Source: JBMSHD01 sp049416425 (GTDB lineage Bacteria > Pseudomonadota > Gammaproteobacteria > Francisellales > Francisellaceae). Taken from it: a stretch of 52,525 bases of DNA. A model generated the notes under the pieces. That model saw only the letters and a program-made list of their open reading frames with translations. It ran no database searches and was not told where the DNA came from. This document shows, in pieces, positions 28,091 through 35,586 of this stretch. Each line of letters starts with the position of its first letter. The first letter of the stretch is position 1. The DNA is taken from assembly GCA_049416425.1 (NCBI GenBank), contig JBMSHD010000001.1, positions 1 through 52,525 of the forward strand, written 5' to 3'. The translations under genes and the position numbers were made by a program.

Positions 28091-29587
28091 TCAAAGTGGT
28101 TCCAGTTTGGGGGCGGGTTGCTCATTACACACTTGCTCGATCTTCTTATATAAGTCCTTCGTATCTTGACTCCTAAAAAGCGTTGCCGTACTAAAAAATC
28201 CAGCTTTCAGCTTCATATCCATTAACTTAGATATCTCGTCTACTTTGGCATTATCAGTTATCCTATTATTATTACAAATATTATAAATACGTTTTATTCC
28301 ATCAGGGACTCTCATCTTTATTTTATCCCTATCCGAGCCTACTTCGATTATCGCGCCGCCTAAACTTACTTCATATTTTTTTCCTTCATCTTGATATGGG
28401 CGAAGTAATTCTCTAATAGCCGCTAACTTTCCATAAACTTGCTGACAGTCTGGATTAGTCTTCAAGTCAGAACCCAAGTTGGAGTTGGTATATGAATCAG
28501 AGTTAGGGTTAGAGTTAGGATTTCTTGGGGTTATTCTATCATTTAATTCCATATAGTAGACAGCACTAATAAGCTTGGGGCATAATTCATCAATAGACTT
28601 TAGAGCATCGTCAAACTTTTTTACTATTTTTGATTTTGCTTCAGTATTATGATCCCCTATTACTAATTTACTCGATAACTCCATTAGTAAAGTATGCAAA
28701 CGCTTGAATAATGCTAAATCCTTTTTCCATTCCTTTGTCTTTTCCTTGCCATATTTTAATACCAGTGTATTTAACTGAACATTTATATCATCAAGCCGTT
28801 TCTCTGTCTTCTCTTGTACTTCCTCGCTATTTTCCTCGTTATTTGATTTATTTTGTATTTTAGAACCAGCTGAGTTATTATTTTCTTCTAACTTAGTATT
28901 ATCATTATTCAGCCCATTACCATTATTTTTTCTATGTGGGGTTATTCTATCATCTAATTGCATATAGTAGAAAACACTAATAAGATTGGGGCATAATTCC
29001 TTAATAGACTTTAGAGCATCGTCAAACTTTTTTACTATTTTTGATTTTGCTTCAGTATTATGATCCCCTATTTTACTCGATAACTCCGTTAGTAAAGAAT
29101 ACGAACGTATGAATAATGCTAAATCCTCTTTTGTCTTTTCCTTGCCATATTTTAATACCAGTTGATTTAACTGAACATTTATATCATCAAGCTGTTTCTC
29201 TGTTATTTCATCAGCTTTTTTAACGTTAGCTTCTATAAAATACGTAATTTTTTTCCAAATCTTAGCAGGGCTGAGGTCTTGAAACAATTCCGTGATATAT
29301 CGTTGAGCTACTATGCTTGAAACGTCTCTATCCAATTCCAGAGCATCTATCTTGCTCTCGATTTCTTTAAGATGAGTTTCACCAATGGTGCAGTGCTCAA
29401 GAGCCGACATAATTGCATCACTATCAAGCTTAATTTCTTCCGGCGCTGAGTTGAAAGCGACTTTGCGTGCGATGGGTAATTTGGCTTCATTGAATTTATT
29501 GCAGAACGCAACTATTACCCGCCTTATCTCTTCTTTTCCAGCGATACCACCTTGCTCGTTGTTTGTCTCTGTTTTTTCAATTCCCAT
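28091..29587 (-). CDS. AT-rich hypothetical protein with a tandem internal duplication
   Basis: I do not recognise this 498-aa protein. It is largely helical, charged and soluble, without a signal peptide or membrane segment. Residues about 129-217 and 261-354 are near-identical copies. Both contain LDDINVQLN, KSKIVKKFDDALKSI and a DDRITP-like end, differing by two short insertions. Asn/Glu-rich and Asn/Ser/Pro-rich linkers follow the copies. The C-terminus ends QPAPKLEPL. Base composition is visibly more AT-rich than its neighbours, suggesting transfer. A secreted effector is one possibility, but nothing in the sequence proves export. An AGAAGAAG ribosome site supports the start. Confidence 0.8.
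   Translation of the reverse strand: MGIEKTETNNEQGGIAGKEEIRRVIVAFCNKFNEAKLPIARKVAFNSAPEEIKLDSDAIMSALEHCTIGETHLKEIESKIDALELDRDVSSIVAQRYITELFQDLSPAKIWKKITYFIEANVKKADEITEKQLDDINVQLNQLVLKYGKEKTKEDLALFIRSYSLLTELSSKIGDHNTEAKSKIVKKFDDALKSIKELCPNLISVFYYMQLDDRITPHRKNNGNGLNNDNTKLEENNNSAGSKIQNKSNNEENSEEVQEKTEKRLDDINVQLNTLVLKYGKEKTKEWKKDLALFKRLHTLLMELSSKLVIGDHNTEAKSKIVKKFDDALKSIDELCPKLISAVYYMELNDRITPRNPNSNPNSDSYTNSNLGSDLKTNPDCQQVYGKLAAIRELLRPYQDEGKKYEVSLGGAIIEVGSDRDKIKMRVPDGIKRIYNICNNNRITDNAKVDEISKLMDMKLKAGFFSTATLFRSQDTKDLYKKIEQVCNEQPAPKLEPL
28527..28807 (-). repeat. Internal duplication, copy encoding residues about 261-354
   Basis: This 281-bp segment matches 28938-29203 almost base for base, apart from scattered substitutions and 15 extra bases (five codons) in two places. 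It stays in frame. The low number of changes points to a recent duplication or to ongoing homogenisation. Confidence 0.9.
28938..29203 (-). repeat. Internal duplication, copy encoding residues about 129-217
   Basis: This is the 266-bp partner of 28527-28807. It lacks the Glu-Trp-Lys-Lys and Leu-Val insertions seen in the other copy. The two copies are separated by about 130 bases encoding an Asn/Glu-rich linker. Confidence 0.9.
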
Positions 29588-29912
29588 CTTCTTCTATCCT
29601 ATTTTTTCAGTTAATCGCAAATCCTCTATGGTCTGGTTTTATCCAGGAGCTAAGACCTGTCAAGGCTTATCAACTCTCGACAAGCCCAATCAGTTATCCG
29701 CTTTAACAAATAAACTGATCTGTTGTTATCATAACAGTTATTGCTGGTGAGAAATTTATTTTCAATATGAATTTCACTGCAAATTTTAGGGAGGATTTTT
29801 TATTATTTTGTTTGCTATTTGCCTGAAAAAATATAAAAAACAATCGAAGCATTTCTTTTAATGTTTACGGATGGGTGAGCGGCGCTTATCCTTGCCGATA
29901 AAAAGATTATGT
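29588..29912. other. AT-rich intergenic region, no gene seen
   Basis: These 325 bases lie between the oxidoreductase stop and the start of the repeat protein, both leftward. The part near 29750-29860 is strongly AT-rich and may hold the promoter of the repeat protein. I cannot single out a convincing -35/-10 pair, and I see no RNA gene. Confidence 0.4.
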
Positions 29913-30950
29913 CTAGCTAAGAAAGACAACTCGCCCCTGTTTAGCACTTAGAATGGCCGCATCGATGACTTCAGACAATAGCAAAGCCTCATTCGGGCTG
30001 ACCGGTGCCGAAGCCTGTTTCTCAATGCTATCATAGACCCCTTGATAAAATAAGCGATAGTCACCAGCTATCGTCGGTAATTTCTGCTTATTCTCATGCA
30101 CATCAAGCACACCATAGGCCTCTTCACCCTCTTTGCCGATGGCCATATCGGGTGTCAATCCGGCTCTTAGGCGATCTTCCTGAGGGTCGAGTCCATATTT
30201 AATAAAACTGCCTTTATCGCCGTGAACTACAAACCTGGGCGTTTGTGCCTTTACCACACTGCCGGCATGCAATATAGCGCGAAATGATCCAAATCCCAAA
30301 AGCAGATGAAAATAATCATCGACCGAAGCGGATGGTCTTTGTGCCGTAATATCGGCAAAAATCCATTCGGGTCGCCCAAACAGGTTTAAAGCCTGATCGA
30401 TAAGGTGACTACCCAGGTCATATAACAACCCACTGCCAGGCTTATCCTGCTCGCGCCACTTAGCGACATTGACCTCAGGGCGAAAACGATCAAAATGGCT
30501 TTCAAAGGAATACAAACTGCCAAGCTGTTTATCGGAAATCAGTTTTTTCACCGTCATAAAATCGCCATCGAAGCGACGATTTTGATAGACAAACAGCTGT
30601 TTTTTCCTTTCCTTAGCCAGCGCGATCAACACTTTAGCTTCGTCTGCATTCAGTACAAACGGTTTATCGACAACCACATGTTTACCGGATTCTAAGGCCG
30701 CCTTCGCTAATGCAAAGTGGGTGTCAGTTGGTGTTGCAATGACCACAAGCTCGATGGTTTTATCATCCAGTATCTCAGAAATCGTTGCCACAACATCGAC
30801 ATCAGGATACCTGGCCTTTATGTCATCAACGCGTGAGCTCATGACTTTGCTGAGTCTAAACCCTGGGTGATGCTCGATAAAAGGTGCATGAAAATTAGCA
30901 CCTGCAAGGCCAAAACCAATAAGCCCTGTCGATATACGCTTATTATTCAT
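29913..30950 (-). CDS. Gfo/Idh/MocA-family NAD(P)-dependent oxidoreductase (YdgJ/IolW-like)
   Basis: This is a Rossmann-fold dehydrogenase of 345 aa. The nucleotide site is GLIGFGLAGANFHAP (about residues 9-23). The catalytic-type motif VDKPFVLNADEA has the conserved EKP-like Lys, and SGLLYDLGSHLIDQAL has the active-site Asp and His. Resemblance is to scyllo-inositol or other sugar dehydrogenases of the YdgJ/IolW group. The substrate is not determined. An AAGGATA ribosome site precedes the ATG. It lies 81 bases downstream of the siderophore permease, with a hairpin between, so it is probably independent of that system. Confidence 0.88.
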   Translation of the reverse strand: MNNKRISTGLIGFGLAGANFHAPFIEHHPGFRLSKVMSSRVDDIKARYPDVDVVATISEILDDKTIELVVIATPTDTHFALAKAALESGKHVVVDKPFVLNADEAKVLIALAKERKKQLFVYQNRRFDGDFMTVKKLISDKQLGSLYSFESHFDRFRPEVNVAKWREQDKPGSGLLYDLGSHLIDQALNLFGRPEWIFADITAQRPSASVDDYFHLLLGFGSFRAILHAGSVVKAQTPRFVVHGDKGSFIKYGLDPQEDRLRAGLTPDMAIGKEGEEAYGVLDVHENKQKLPTIAGDYRLFYQGVYDSIEKQASAPVSPNEALLLSEVIDAAILSAKQGRVVFLS

Positions 30951-30982
30951 AATTATCCTTTTGCTCAGTGATTAAGATAAGG

Positions 30983-31037
30983 CGATGATATCGCTTAAAA
31001 ACCAGACTTGGCAAGTCAATTTTTGGCAATATCATCG
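30983..31037. terminator. Nested inverted repeat after the permease gene
   Basis: Outer arms CGATGATATCGC (30983-30994) and GCAATATCATCG (31026-31037) pair at 11 of 12 positions. Inside is a second palindrome, GACTTGGCAAGTC (31005-31017). A run of five T follows the inner palindrome within a few bases on either strand. The right outer arm covers the permease stop codon. A transcription terminator for the permease gene is the likeliest role, but the inner stem is short. Confidence 0.4.
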
Positions 31038-33074
31038 TTGCCTTGAGAGTAAAAATAACAGATATAATGCCCCGATAACCGCCGCCACCAAACCGGCTGG
31101 AACATCATTGGGCGGCAGAAGCAGACTGCCGATCAAGTCAGCCATCAAGGTCAAAATAGCACCGATTAGAAAACTGGCCACAACAACGGCACGTGCCTTG
31201 ATAAAGCCCAACATTCTGGCCAGATGAGGCGCCATAAGTCCAACAAAGCCGAGCATTCCTACGCTTGAGACCACCACGGTAGTCAGTATTGTGGCCAGAA
31301 ACAAAATCCAAATTCTCACCCAGGTGGTGTGAACTCCTAAGGCAGACAGACTGTCATCACCCAGACCCAGCATATCGATATGGCGTGCCACCATCAACAC
31401 CAGAGGCAACACCACAATGACTACCGTTATGATCTCATAAAAGCTGCCAATACCATGCCCATAAAAACTGCCGGATAACCAGCGAATGGCATCGGCGACT
31501 TTCATGCCGGATGAGGCCAAAAGTGCAGTATTCAATGCCGCAAAGAGTGCCCCTAAAGCAATGCCGATCATCGCCAGCTGCAAGGGAGTGAAACCGAGTC
31601 TTTTCGCCAGAAGCATGATGAGTGAAAAGGCGGCAATGCCACCGATCATCGCCGCCATGGAAATACCGATAAACCCACTGGTCGGCACAAAGACAAGCCA
31701 CAACAATGCCGACAAAGTAGCCCCTTGAGATATGCCTAAGACTTCGGGGCTAGCCAGGGGGTTTCGAACGACGCTTTGAAATAAAAAGCCACTAACGGCA
31801 AGCGCTCCTCCTGCGGCAATGGCCAGAAGCACTCTTGGCAGTCTCAACTCAAACAGCACCATCTGTGCCAAAGAACCACTTTTAAACACCTCGCTTGATA
31901 ACAATCTGGAGACACCAAAACCAGAACCGCCGGAGAACAACAGACTCAATACGATACACATCAACATCACAAATAACAATAGGCGATAAGGCACAGACTT
32001 TGATTTCACCAAAAAACTGACACTCTTTTGTGCAGAGAAAGACAGCTGATTGAGCCGTCTTAATGCCCATAATAAAATAGGTGCCCCGAATAGTGCTGTC
32101 ATCACCCCAACCGGCAGGTTGACAAAATAATGATTGGCCAACATCAAATGCACGGTGTCAGCCAGAAGCAATACCACCGATGACAACAACATCGACAACA
32201 GAATAAAGCGGTAAGATAACTTGATGCCAAAAACACGTAAGGCATTAGGCACAAAAAGCCCTAAAAAACTCACAGGCCCGATAAGAACGACCGCCGCCGC
32301 TGTTAAAACGACAGACATTAAAATCATCAGCCATTTCATCAGCGTCACAGGCAAGCCCATGCTTTTAGCCATCTCATCACCCAGACTATAGAGCACCACA
32401 TAACGCATCAACACCAAAGTCAATAGCAACACGGACACGATCCACGGCCAACTCGATAAAATAGCGCCATAGCCCTGTTGCTCTGTATCGCCGGCTCCCC
32501 ATAAGAAAAGTCCCGTCACATTCTGCTCAAACAAAAGACTTAAAATACCAGCCACGGCGCTTAAGGCAAATGAAATGGCAACCCCGGCAAACACGATTCG
32601 TATCGGTTTTGGATTCGCTCTGGTAACCATGAATACGGCTGCCGCTGCCAATGCCCCACCACAGAAAGCCGTTGTGACTTTATGGTCGGCAACAAAAGCC
32701 GGAAAAGCAATCAAACCGATAACCAGTGCCAGATGTGTTCCCGCTGTCACCCCCAAAAGATTCGGTGAGGCCAGAAGGTTGCGACTGGACTCCTGCAGAA
32801 GGACTCCTGCCACAGCCAGTGCTGAAGCCGACAGCAAAATGGCAATAAGCCTCGGTAGCGCCATATAAGACAGCAGATAATCATCGCCATTAAATGCCAT
32901 AATACGCTTGATCACCTCAGTTACGGGGCTGTTTATGGCGACAGCTAAATAGTTAACAGCGATAAACAACAGCACCAGACTAAAAATAAGGGCACTGAAC
33001 AGACGCCGCGCATAAACAACATGCTGCACTGAAAAATCGGGGTTATTTAAAACCAGTCGATTAAGTCTAGACAT
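31032..33074 (-). CDS. Fused FecCD-type ferric-siderophore permease (FhuB-like)
   Basis: This inner-membrane permease of 680 aa is made of two homologous halves of about 330 residues, as in FhuB. Each half carries the FecCD pattern: PRLIAILLSASALAVAGVLLQ in the first and LPRVLLAIAAGGALAVSG in the second. Conserved GPVSFLGLFVPN and GMLGFVGLMAPHLARM loops would contact the ATPase. It lies 14 bases downstream of the binding-protein gene. The matching ATPase is not here but at the end of the divergent biosynthetic operon. Imported cargo is probably the ferric form of the siderophore made by that operon. Confidence 0.92.
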   Translation of the reverse strand: MSRLNRLVLNNPDFSVQHVVYARRLFSALIFSLVLLFIAVNYLAVAINSPVTEVIKRIMAFNGDDYLLSYMALPRLIAILLSASALAVAGVLLQESSRNLLASPNLLGVTAGTHLALVIGLIAFPAFVADHKVTTAFCGGALAAAAVFMVTRANPKPIRIVFAGVAISFALSAVAGILSLLFEQNVTGLFLWGAGDTEQQGYGAILSSWPWIVSVLLLTLVLMRYVVLYSLGDEMAKSMGLPVTLMKWLMILMSVVLTAAAVVLIGPVSFLGLFVPNALRVFGIKLSYRFILLSMLLSSVVLLLADTVHLMLANHYFVNLPVGVMTALFGAPILLWALRRLNQLSFSAQKSVSFLVKSKSVPYRLLLFVMLMCIVLSLLFSGGSGFGVSRLLSSEVFKSGSLAQMVLFELRLPRVLLAIAAGGALAVSGFLFQSVVRNPLASPEVLGISQGATLSALLWLVFVPTSGFIGISMAAMIGGIAAFSLIMLLAKRLGFTPLQLAMIGIALGALFAALNTALLASSGMKVADAIRWLSGSFYGHGIGSFYEIITVVIVVLPLVLMVARHIDMLGLGDDSLSALGVHTTWVRIWILFLATILTTVVVSSVGMLGFVGLMAPHLARMLGFIKARAVVVASFLIGAILTLMADLIGSLLLPPNDVPAGLVAAVIGALYLLFLLSRQR

Positions 33075-33088
33075 CAGAATCGCCTATC

Positions 33089-34033
33089 CTAGGATTTAGC
33101 CAGCACGTCAACCACATGCTCGATTAATTTTTTAACAGCCAGAGGTCCTCCCCATGGCCAGATGTCTTCTGCCATTCGCGCCGTCAATCCTGCCTCGACA
33201 AAAGCCATATGCTGCCAGATTGGACTGGACATGGTTTTTTTAAGCTCAGCGTCATCGGCGCGTTCATTGATATAAAAAAGATGAAAAAGCCCCAAACGCA
33301 TCAACACGTCAATGCTGACGGTTTCATAACCGGTACCCTCCAGGCCAGCCTCTCGATTCCAGGCGGGTTTAAGGCCGATTTTCTCCAGTGCCTCAATGGC
33401 CACCGAGTCGGTTGTCATCAAGCGAATCTTGGGACTTCCAGGCAAAAATTGAGCGATAGCAACTCGATCGGATGTAAGCCTGCCTTCGGCTTTAAGGCGC
33501 TTAATTTCCGCCTGCGCTTTTACAATAGTCTCATTGAGCATTGATAGCACCACTTCGGCCTGCTTTTGTCTGTTTAGGACTTTGGCTATGCGCTTGTATT
33601 CATCAATCATCTCATCATAGGGGGAGATGCCATTTGAGGGTGGCTCAATATAGCTGAATAAAAGGGTTGGCGCTATTTTCGATAGCAACGGATAAACCGA
33701 CGCGTTTCTGAGGCGGGCACCGATGATTAAATCCGGCTTAAGCAGACCGATCGATTCGAGATTAGGAGCGGCACGCCTGCCAACATCATGAACTCCTTTG
33801 AGTTTGCCACCATCAATTCCATCATAGCGTTTATAGCTCTCAATATCGGCAACGCCAACCGGAACGATCCCCAAACTCAACACCATCTCACTATACCGAT
33901 GCTCAAGCGTGATCACCCTCTTTGGTGCAGTCTTTAGCACTACCTCGCCCATAGCCGTATTAACAATGGTTGCGGCCATCAATGGTGATCCTGTCAATAT
34001 CAACAGCAAGAACATCCAGATTCTGCGCATCAT
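33089..34033 (-). CDS. Periplasmic ferric-siderophore binding protein (FhuD/FecB-like)
   Basis: This 314-aa protein has an N-terminal signal peptide (about residues 1-20, hydrophobic MFLLLILTGSPLMA). There is no lipobox Cys, so it is soluble in the periplasm. KRVITLEHRYSEMVLSLGI and LKPDLIIGARL are typical of class III metal-siderophore binding proteins. Two adjacent ATG codons follow AAAGGGG; the second (34030) has the better spacing. The MITE-like copy 2 lies directly upstream, so the mRNA would begin with a long folded leader. Confidence 0.9.
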   Translation of the reverse strand: MMRRIWMFLLLILTGSPLMAATIVNTAMGEVVLKTAPKRVITLEHRYSEMVLSLGIVPVGVADIESYKRYDGIDGGKLKGVHDVGRRAAPNLESIGLLKPDLIIGARLRNASVYPLLSKIAPTLLFSYIEPPSNGISPYDEMIDEYKRIAKVLNRQKQAEVVLSMLNETIVKAQAEIKRLKAEGRLTSDRVAIAQFLPGSPKIRLMTTDSVAIEALEKIGLKPAWNREAGLEGTGYETVSIDVLMRLGLFHLFYINERADDAELKKTMSSPIWQHMAFVEAGLTARMAEDIWPWGGPLAVKKLIEHVVDVLAKS

Positions 34034-34055
34034 TATCCCCTTTCGCTTATTTTGA

Positions 34056-34260
34056 CTCTTTATGCATTATTCGTTGAATAAGATAATTTATCGAACCCCA
34101 CCTAACCTCCCCTCGATCCCAAGGGGAGGGATTATTCTCCTTCGTTAGGGAAGGGGTGGCGATCCTGCTCGACGGAGTAGTTTTTAAAAACCACTTGTCT
34201 CCTCCCCCTTGTGTTAAGGGGGAGGCAGGGAGGGGGTTCTACAAATAACGTTATAAAGAG
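34056..34260. repeat. MITE-like palindromic element, copy 2
   Basis: This is a 205-bp non-coding element related to 27860-27995. Its ends, CTCTTTAT (34056-34063) and ATAAAGAG (34253-34260), are perfect 8-bp inverted repeats within longer imperfect arms. Internal hairpins are CCTCCCCT / AGGGGAGG (34106-34129) and the perfect CCTCCCCCTT / AAGGGGGAGG (34201-34225). About 70 bases between the hairpins are absent from copy 1. It sits between the binding-protein gene and the divergent siderophore promoters. Confidence 0.85.
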
Positions 34261-34281
34261 TTCTTATTTTTGTTCTTCAGT

Positions 34282-34310
34282 ACTTTACAATAAACAAGAA
34301 TCATTATCAA
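34282..34310 (-). promoter_or_regulatory. Leftward promoter with overlapping Fur-box-like site
   Basis: On the minus strand, TTGATA (34310-34305) and TAAAGT (34287-34282) are 17 bases apart. The Fur-like site at 34290-34308 matches the 19-bp consensus at 13 positions, including an intact AATCATTATC half (34299-34308). It would cover the spacer and part of the -35. Repression by Fe-Fur of the binding-protein and permease genes is inferred. The transcript would cross the MITE before reaching the start codon. Confidence 0.55.
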
Positions 34311-34332
34311 TACACTTTTTGGCTTTCAACGC

Positions 34333-34374
34333 TTGATTTTACGAAAAATATTAATGATAATAGTTCTCATTACA
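34333..34374 (+). promoter_or_regulatory. Rightward siderophore-operon promoter with overlapping Fur-box-like site
   Basis: TTGATT (34333-34338) and GATAAT (34356-34361) are separated by exactly 17 bases. The Fur-like site at 34356-34374, GATAATAGTTCTCATTACA, begins at the -10 and matches the 19-bp consensus at 13 positions. This placement is typical of iron-repressed siderophore operons. It also argues that translation starts downstream, at 34396. Confidence 0.65.
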
Positions 34375-34395
34375 ATTAATAAGTCACTGACTCTC

Positions 34396-35586
34396 ATGAC
34401 AAAAGCCTTTATTATCATCACTCATGTGGCAATCGAAACCATCGATAACGGCTTCTTACCAAAAATTTACATCAGATCGCTGCCCGTTGTCATCGTCACC
34501 GACCATATCGATCAACACCGGCATTTAAAAAAACGCTATCCAGGGTTGAAATTATTGTCTGCCGAGGTCTTCAATCCACTGGCTGTTATTCAAAAACTCA
34601 AAGCGCATTCCATCACACCGGCGGCCGTTTTCTGCAATAGCGATCATCTGCAGAGTGCCGCGGCCATCGTCTCCGACTATTTCAATGTCTTTGGCAAAGA
34701 CTGGAAGGCGGCTTTGATCTGTAAAAATAAAGTCCTGATGCGAGATACGCTGAGACAGCTTGAAATGACAAAAGTGCAACATTTGGCCGTCAGTGACATT
34801 CATCAACTTAACGATCAACTGGATAATTTGGTTTTTCCGTTGATTATTAAACCTGCTCAAGGTGTTGCCAGTATTGATGTCAGAAAAGTGAATGATAAAA
34901 GCAAGCTGGTTGAATCTGCCAAGAATATCTGGCAGAAAAATCCAGAACGTTTGCTTATTATTGAAAGCTACCTCGATGGCACGGTGATGAGCATCGAGAC
35001 CATTGGATCAAAAGGCGAAATCAGTGTTTTAGGTGGCTTTATTACCGATGTAGCAACGCCTTATTTCATTGAATATGGTGCCAGCTGGTGCCAGTTTCCA
35101 CAGGAAATTATTGTGTCACTATTATCACAGCTAAAAGCCCTTGGTGTTGGCTTTGGTGCCTGCCACAGTGAATTTGTCATCTTTGATGATCATGTTGAGC
35201 TCATCGAGGTCAACTATCGTAGTGTCGGTGACTATAAGGAGTTTATGCTTGATCAGATTTTCAACCATCGCTATTTTGATGCCATTATCGATCTGTATCT
35301 GTATGGTCATTATCAACTGCCAAAGCCAGAGATGATAAATGCCCGCATCGATTATATCGTCAATCAAAGCAAAACCGGCAAAGTGCTCGCCCATCCAGCT
35401 TCCTATTCGCTTGATCAAAGTGGTTCACATCAAAGTCTAAAGCTGTTTAAACGAACCGGAGACAGGCTGGAGATTCAACATTCAAATAAAGATTATCTGG
35501 GGGCCCTTTATCGGATTCAAAGCGATGAAATTACACCCATTACAAGCGATTCGCTTCAAAATCAATGGCAGGTAGCACCATGTTGA
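34396..35586 (+). CDS. pvsA: ATP-grasp ligase, PvsA-like (vibrioferrin-type siderophore synthesis)
   Basis: This is an ATP-grasp amide ligase of about 396 aa. Nucleotide-binding segments are visible at VFPLIIKPAQGVASIDV and LLIIESYLDGTVMSIE, with a metal-site equivalent near ELIEVNYRSVGD. In vibrioferrin synthesis PvsA is believed to join alanine to the citryl-ethanolamine unit. It is the first of five overlapping genes in the pvsABCDE order. I choose ATG 34396 because TTG 34333 and ATG 34354 lie upstream of or within the promoter/Fur site. No strong Shine-Dalgarno is visible. The last bases (ATGTTGA) overlap the next start. Confidence 0.8.
   Translation: MTKAFIIITHVAIETIDNGFLPKIYIRSLPVVIVTDHIDQHRHLKKRYPGLKLLSAEVFNPLAVIQKLKAHSITPAAVFCNSDHLQSAAAIVSDYFNVFGKDWKAALICKNKVLMRDTLRQLEMTKVQHLAVSDIHQLNDQLDNLVFPLIIKPAQGVASIDVRKVNDKSKLVESAKNIWQKNPERLLIIESYLDGTVMSIETIGSKGEISVLGGFITDVATPYFIEYGASWCQFPQEIIVSLLSQLKALGVGFGACHSEFVIFDDHVELIEVNYRSVGDYKEFMLDQIFNHRYFDAIIDLYLYGHYQLPKPEMINARIDYIVNQSKTGKVLAHPASYSLDQSGSHQSLKLFKRTGDRLEIQHSNKDYLGALYRIQSDEITPITSDSLQNQWQVAPC

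Noticed and set aside
28470..28492. Short match between the linker of the repeat protein and the contig-end repeat (CCAACTTGGGTT)
   Set aside because: Only about 12 bases with no extended similarity; chance is sufficient explanation.
34015..34033. Fur-like half site overlapping the start codon of the binding-protein gene
   Set aside because: Only one half matches well, and the sequence is explained by the ribosome site and the tandem ATG codons.
34333..34395. Upstream TTG or ATG starts for the ATP-grasp gene
   Set aside because: They lie on the -35 or just before the -10/Fur site, and the extra residues look hydrophobic and unrelated to the ATP-grasp fold.
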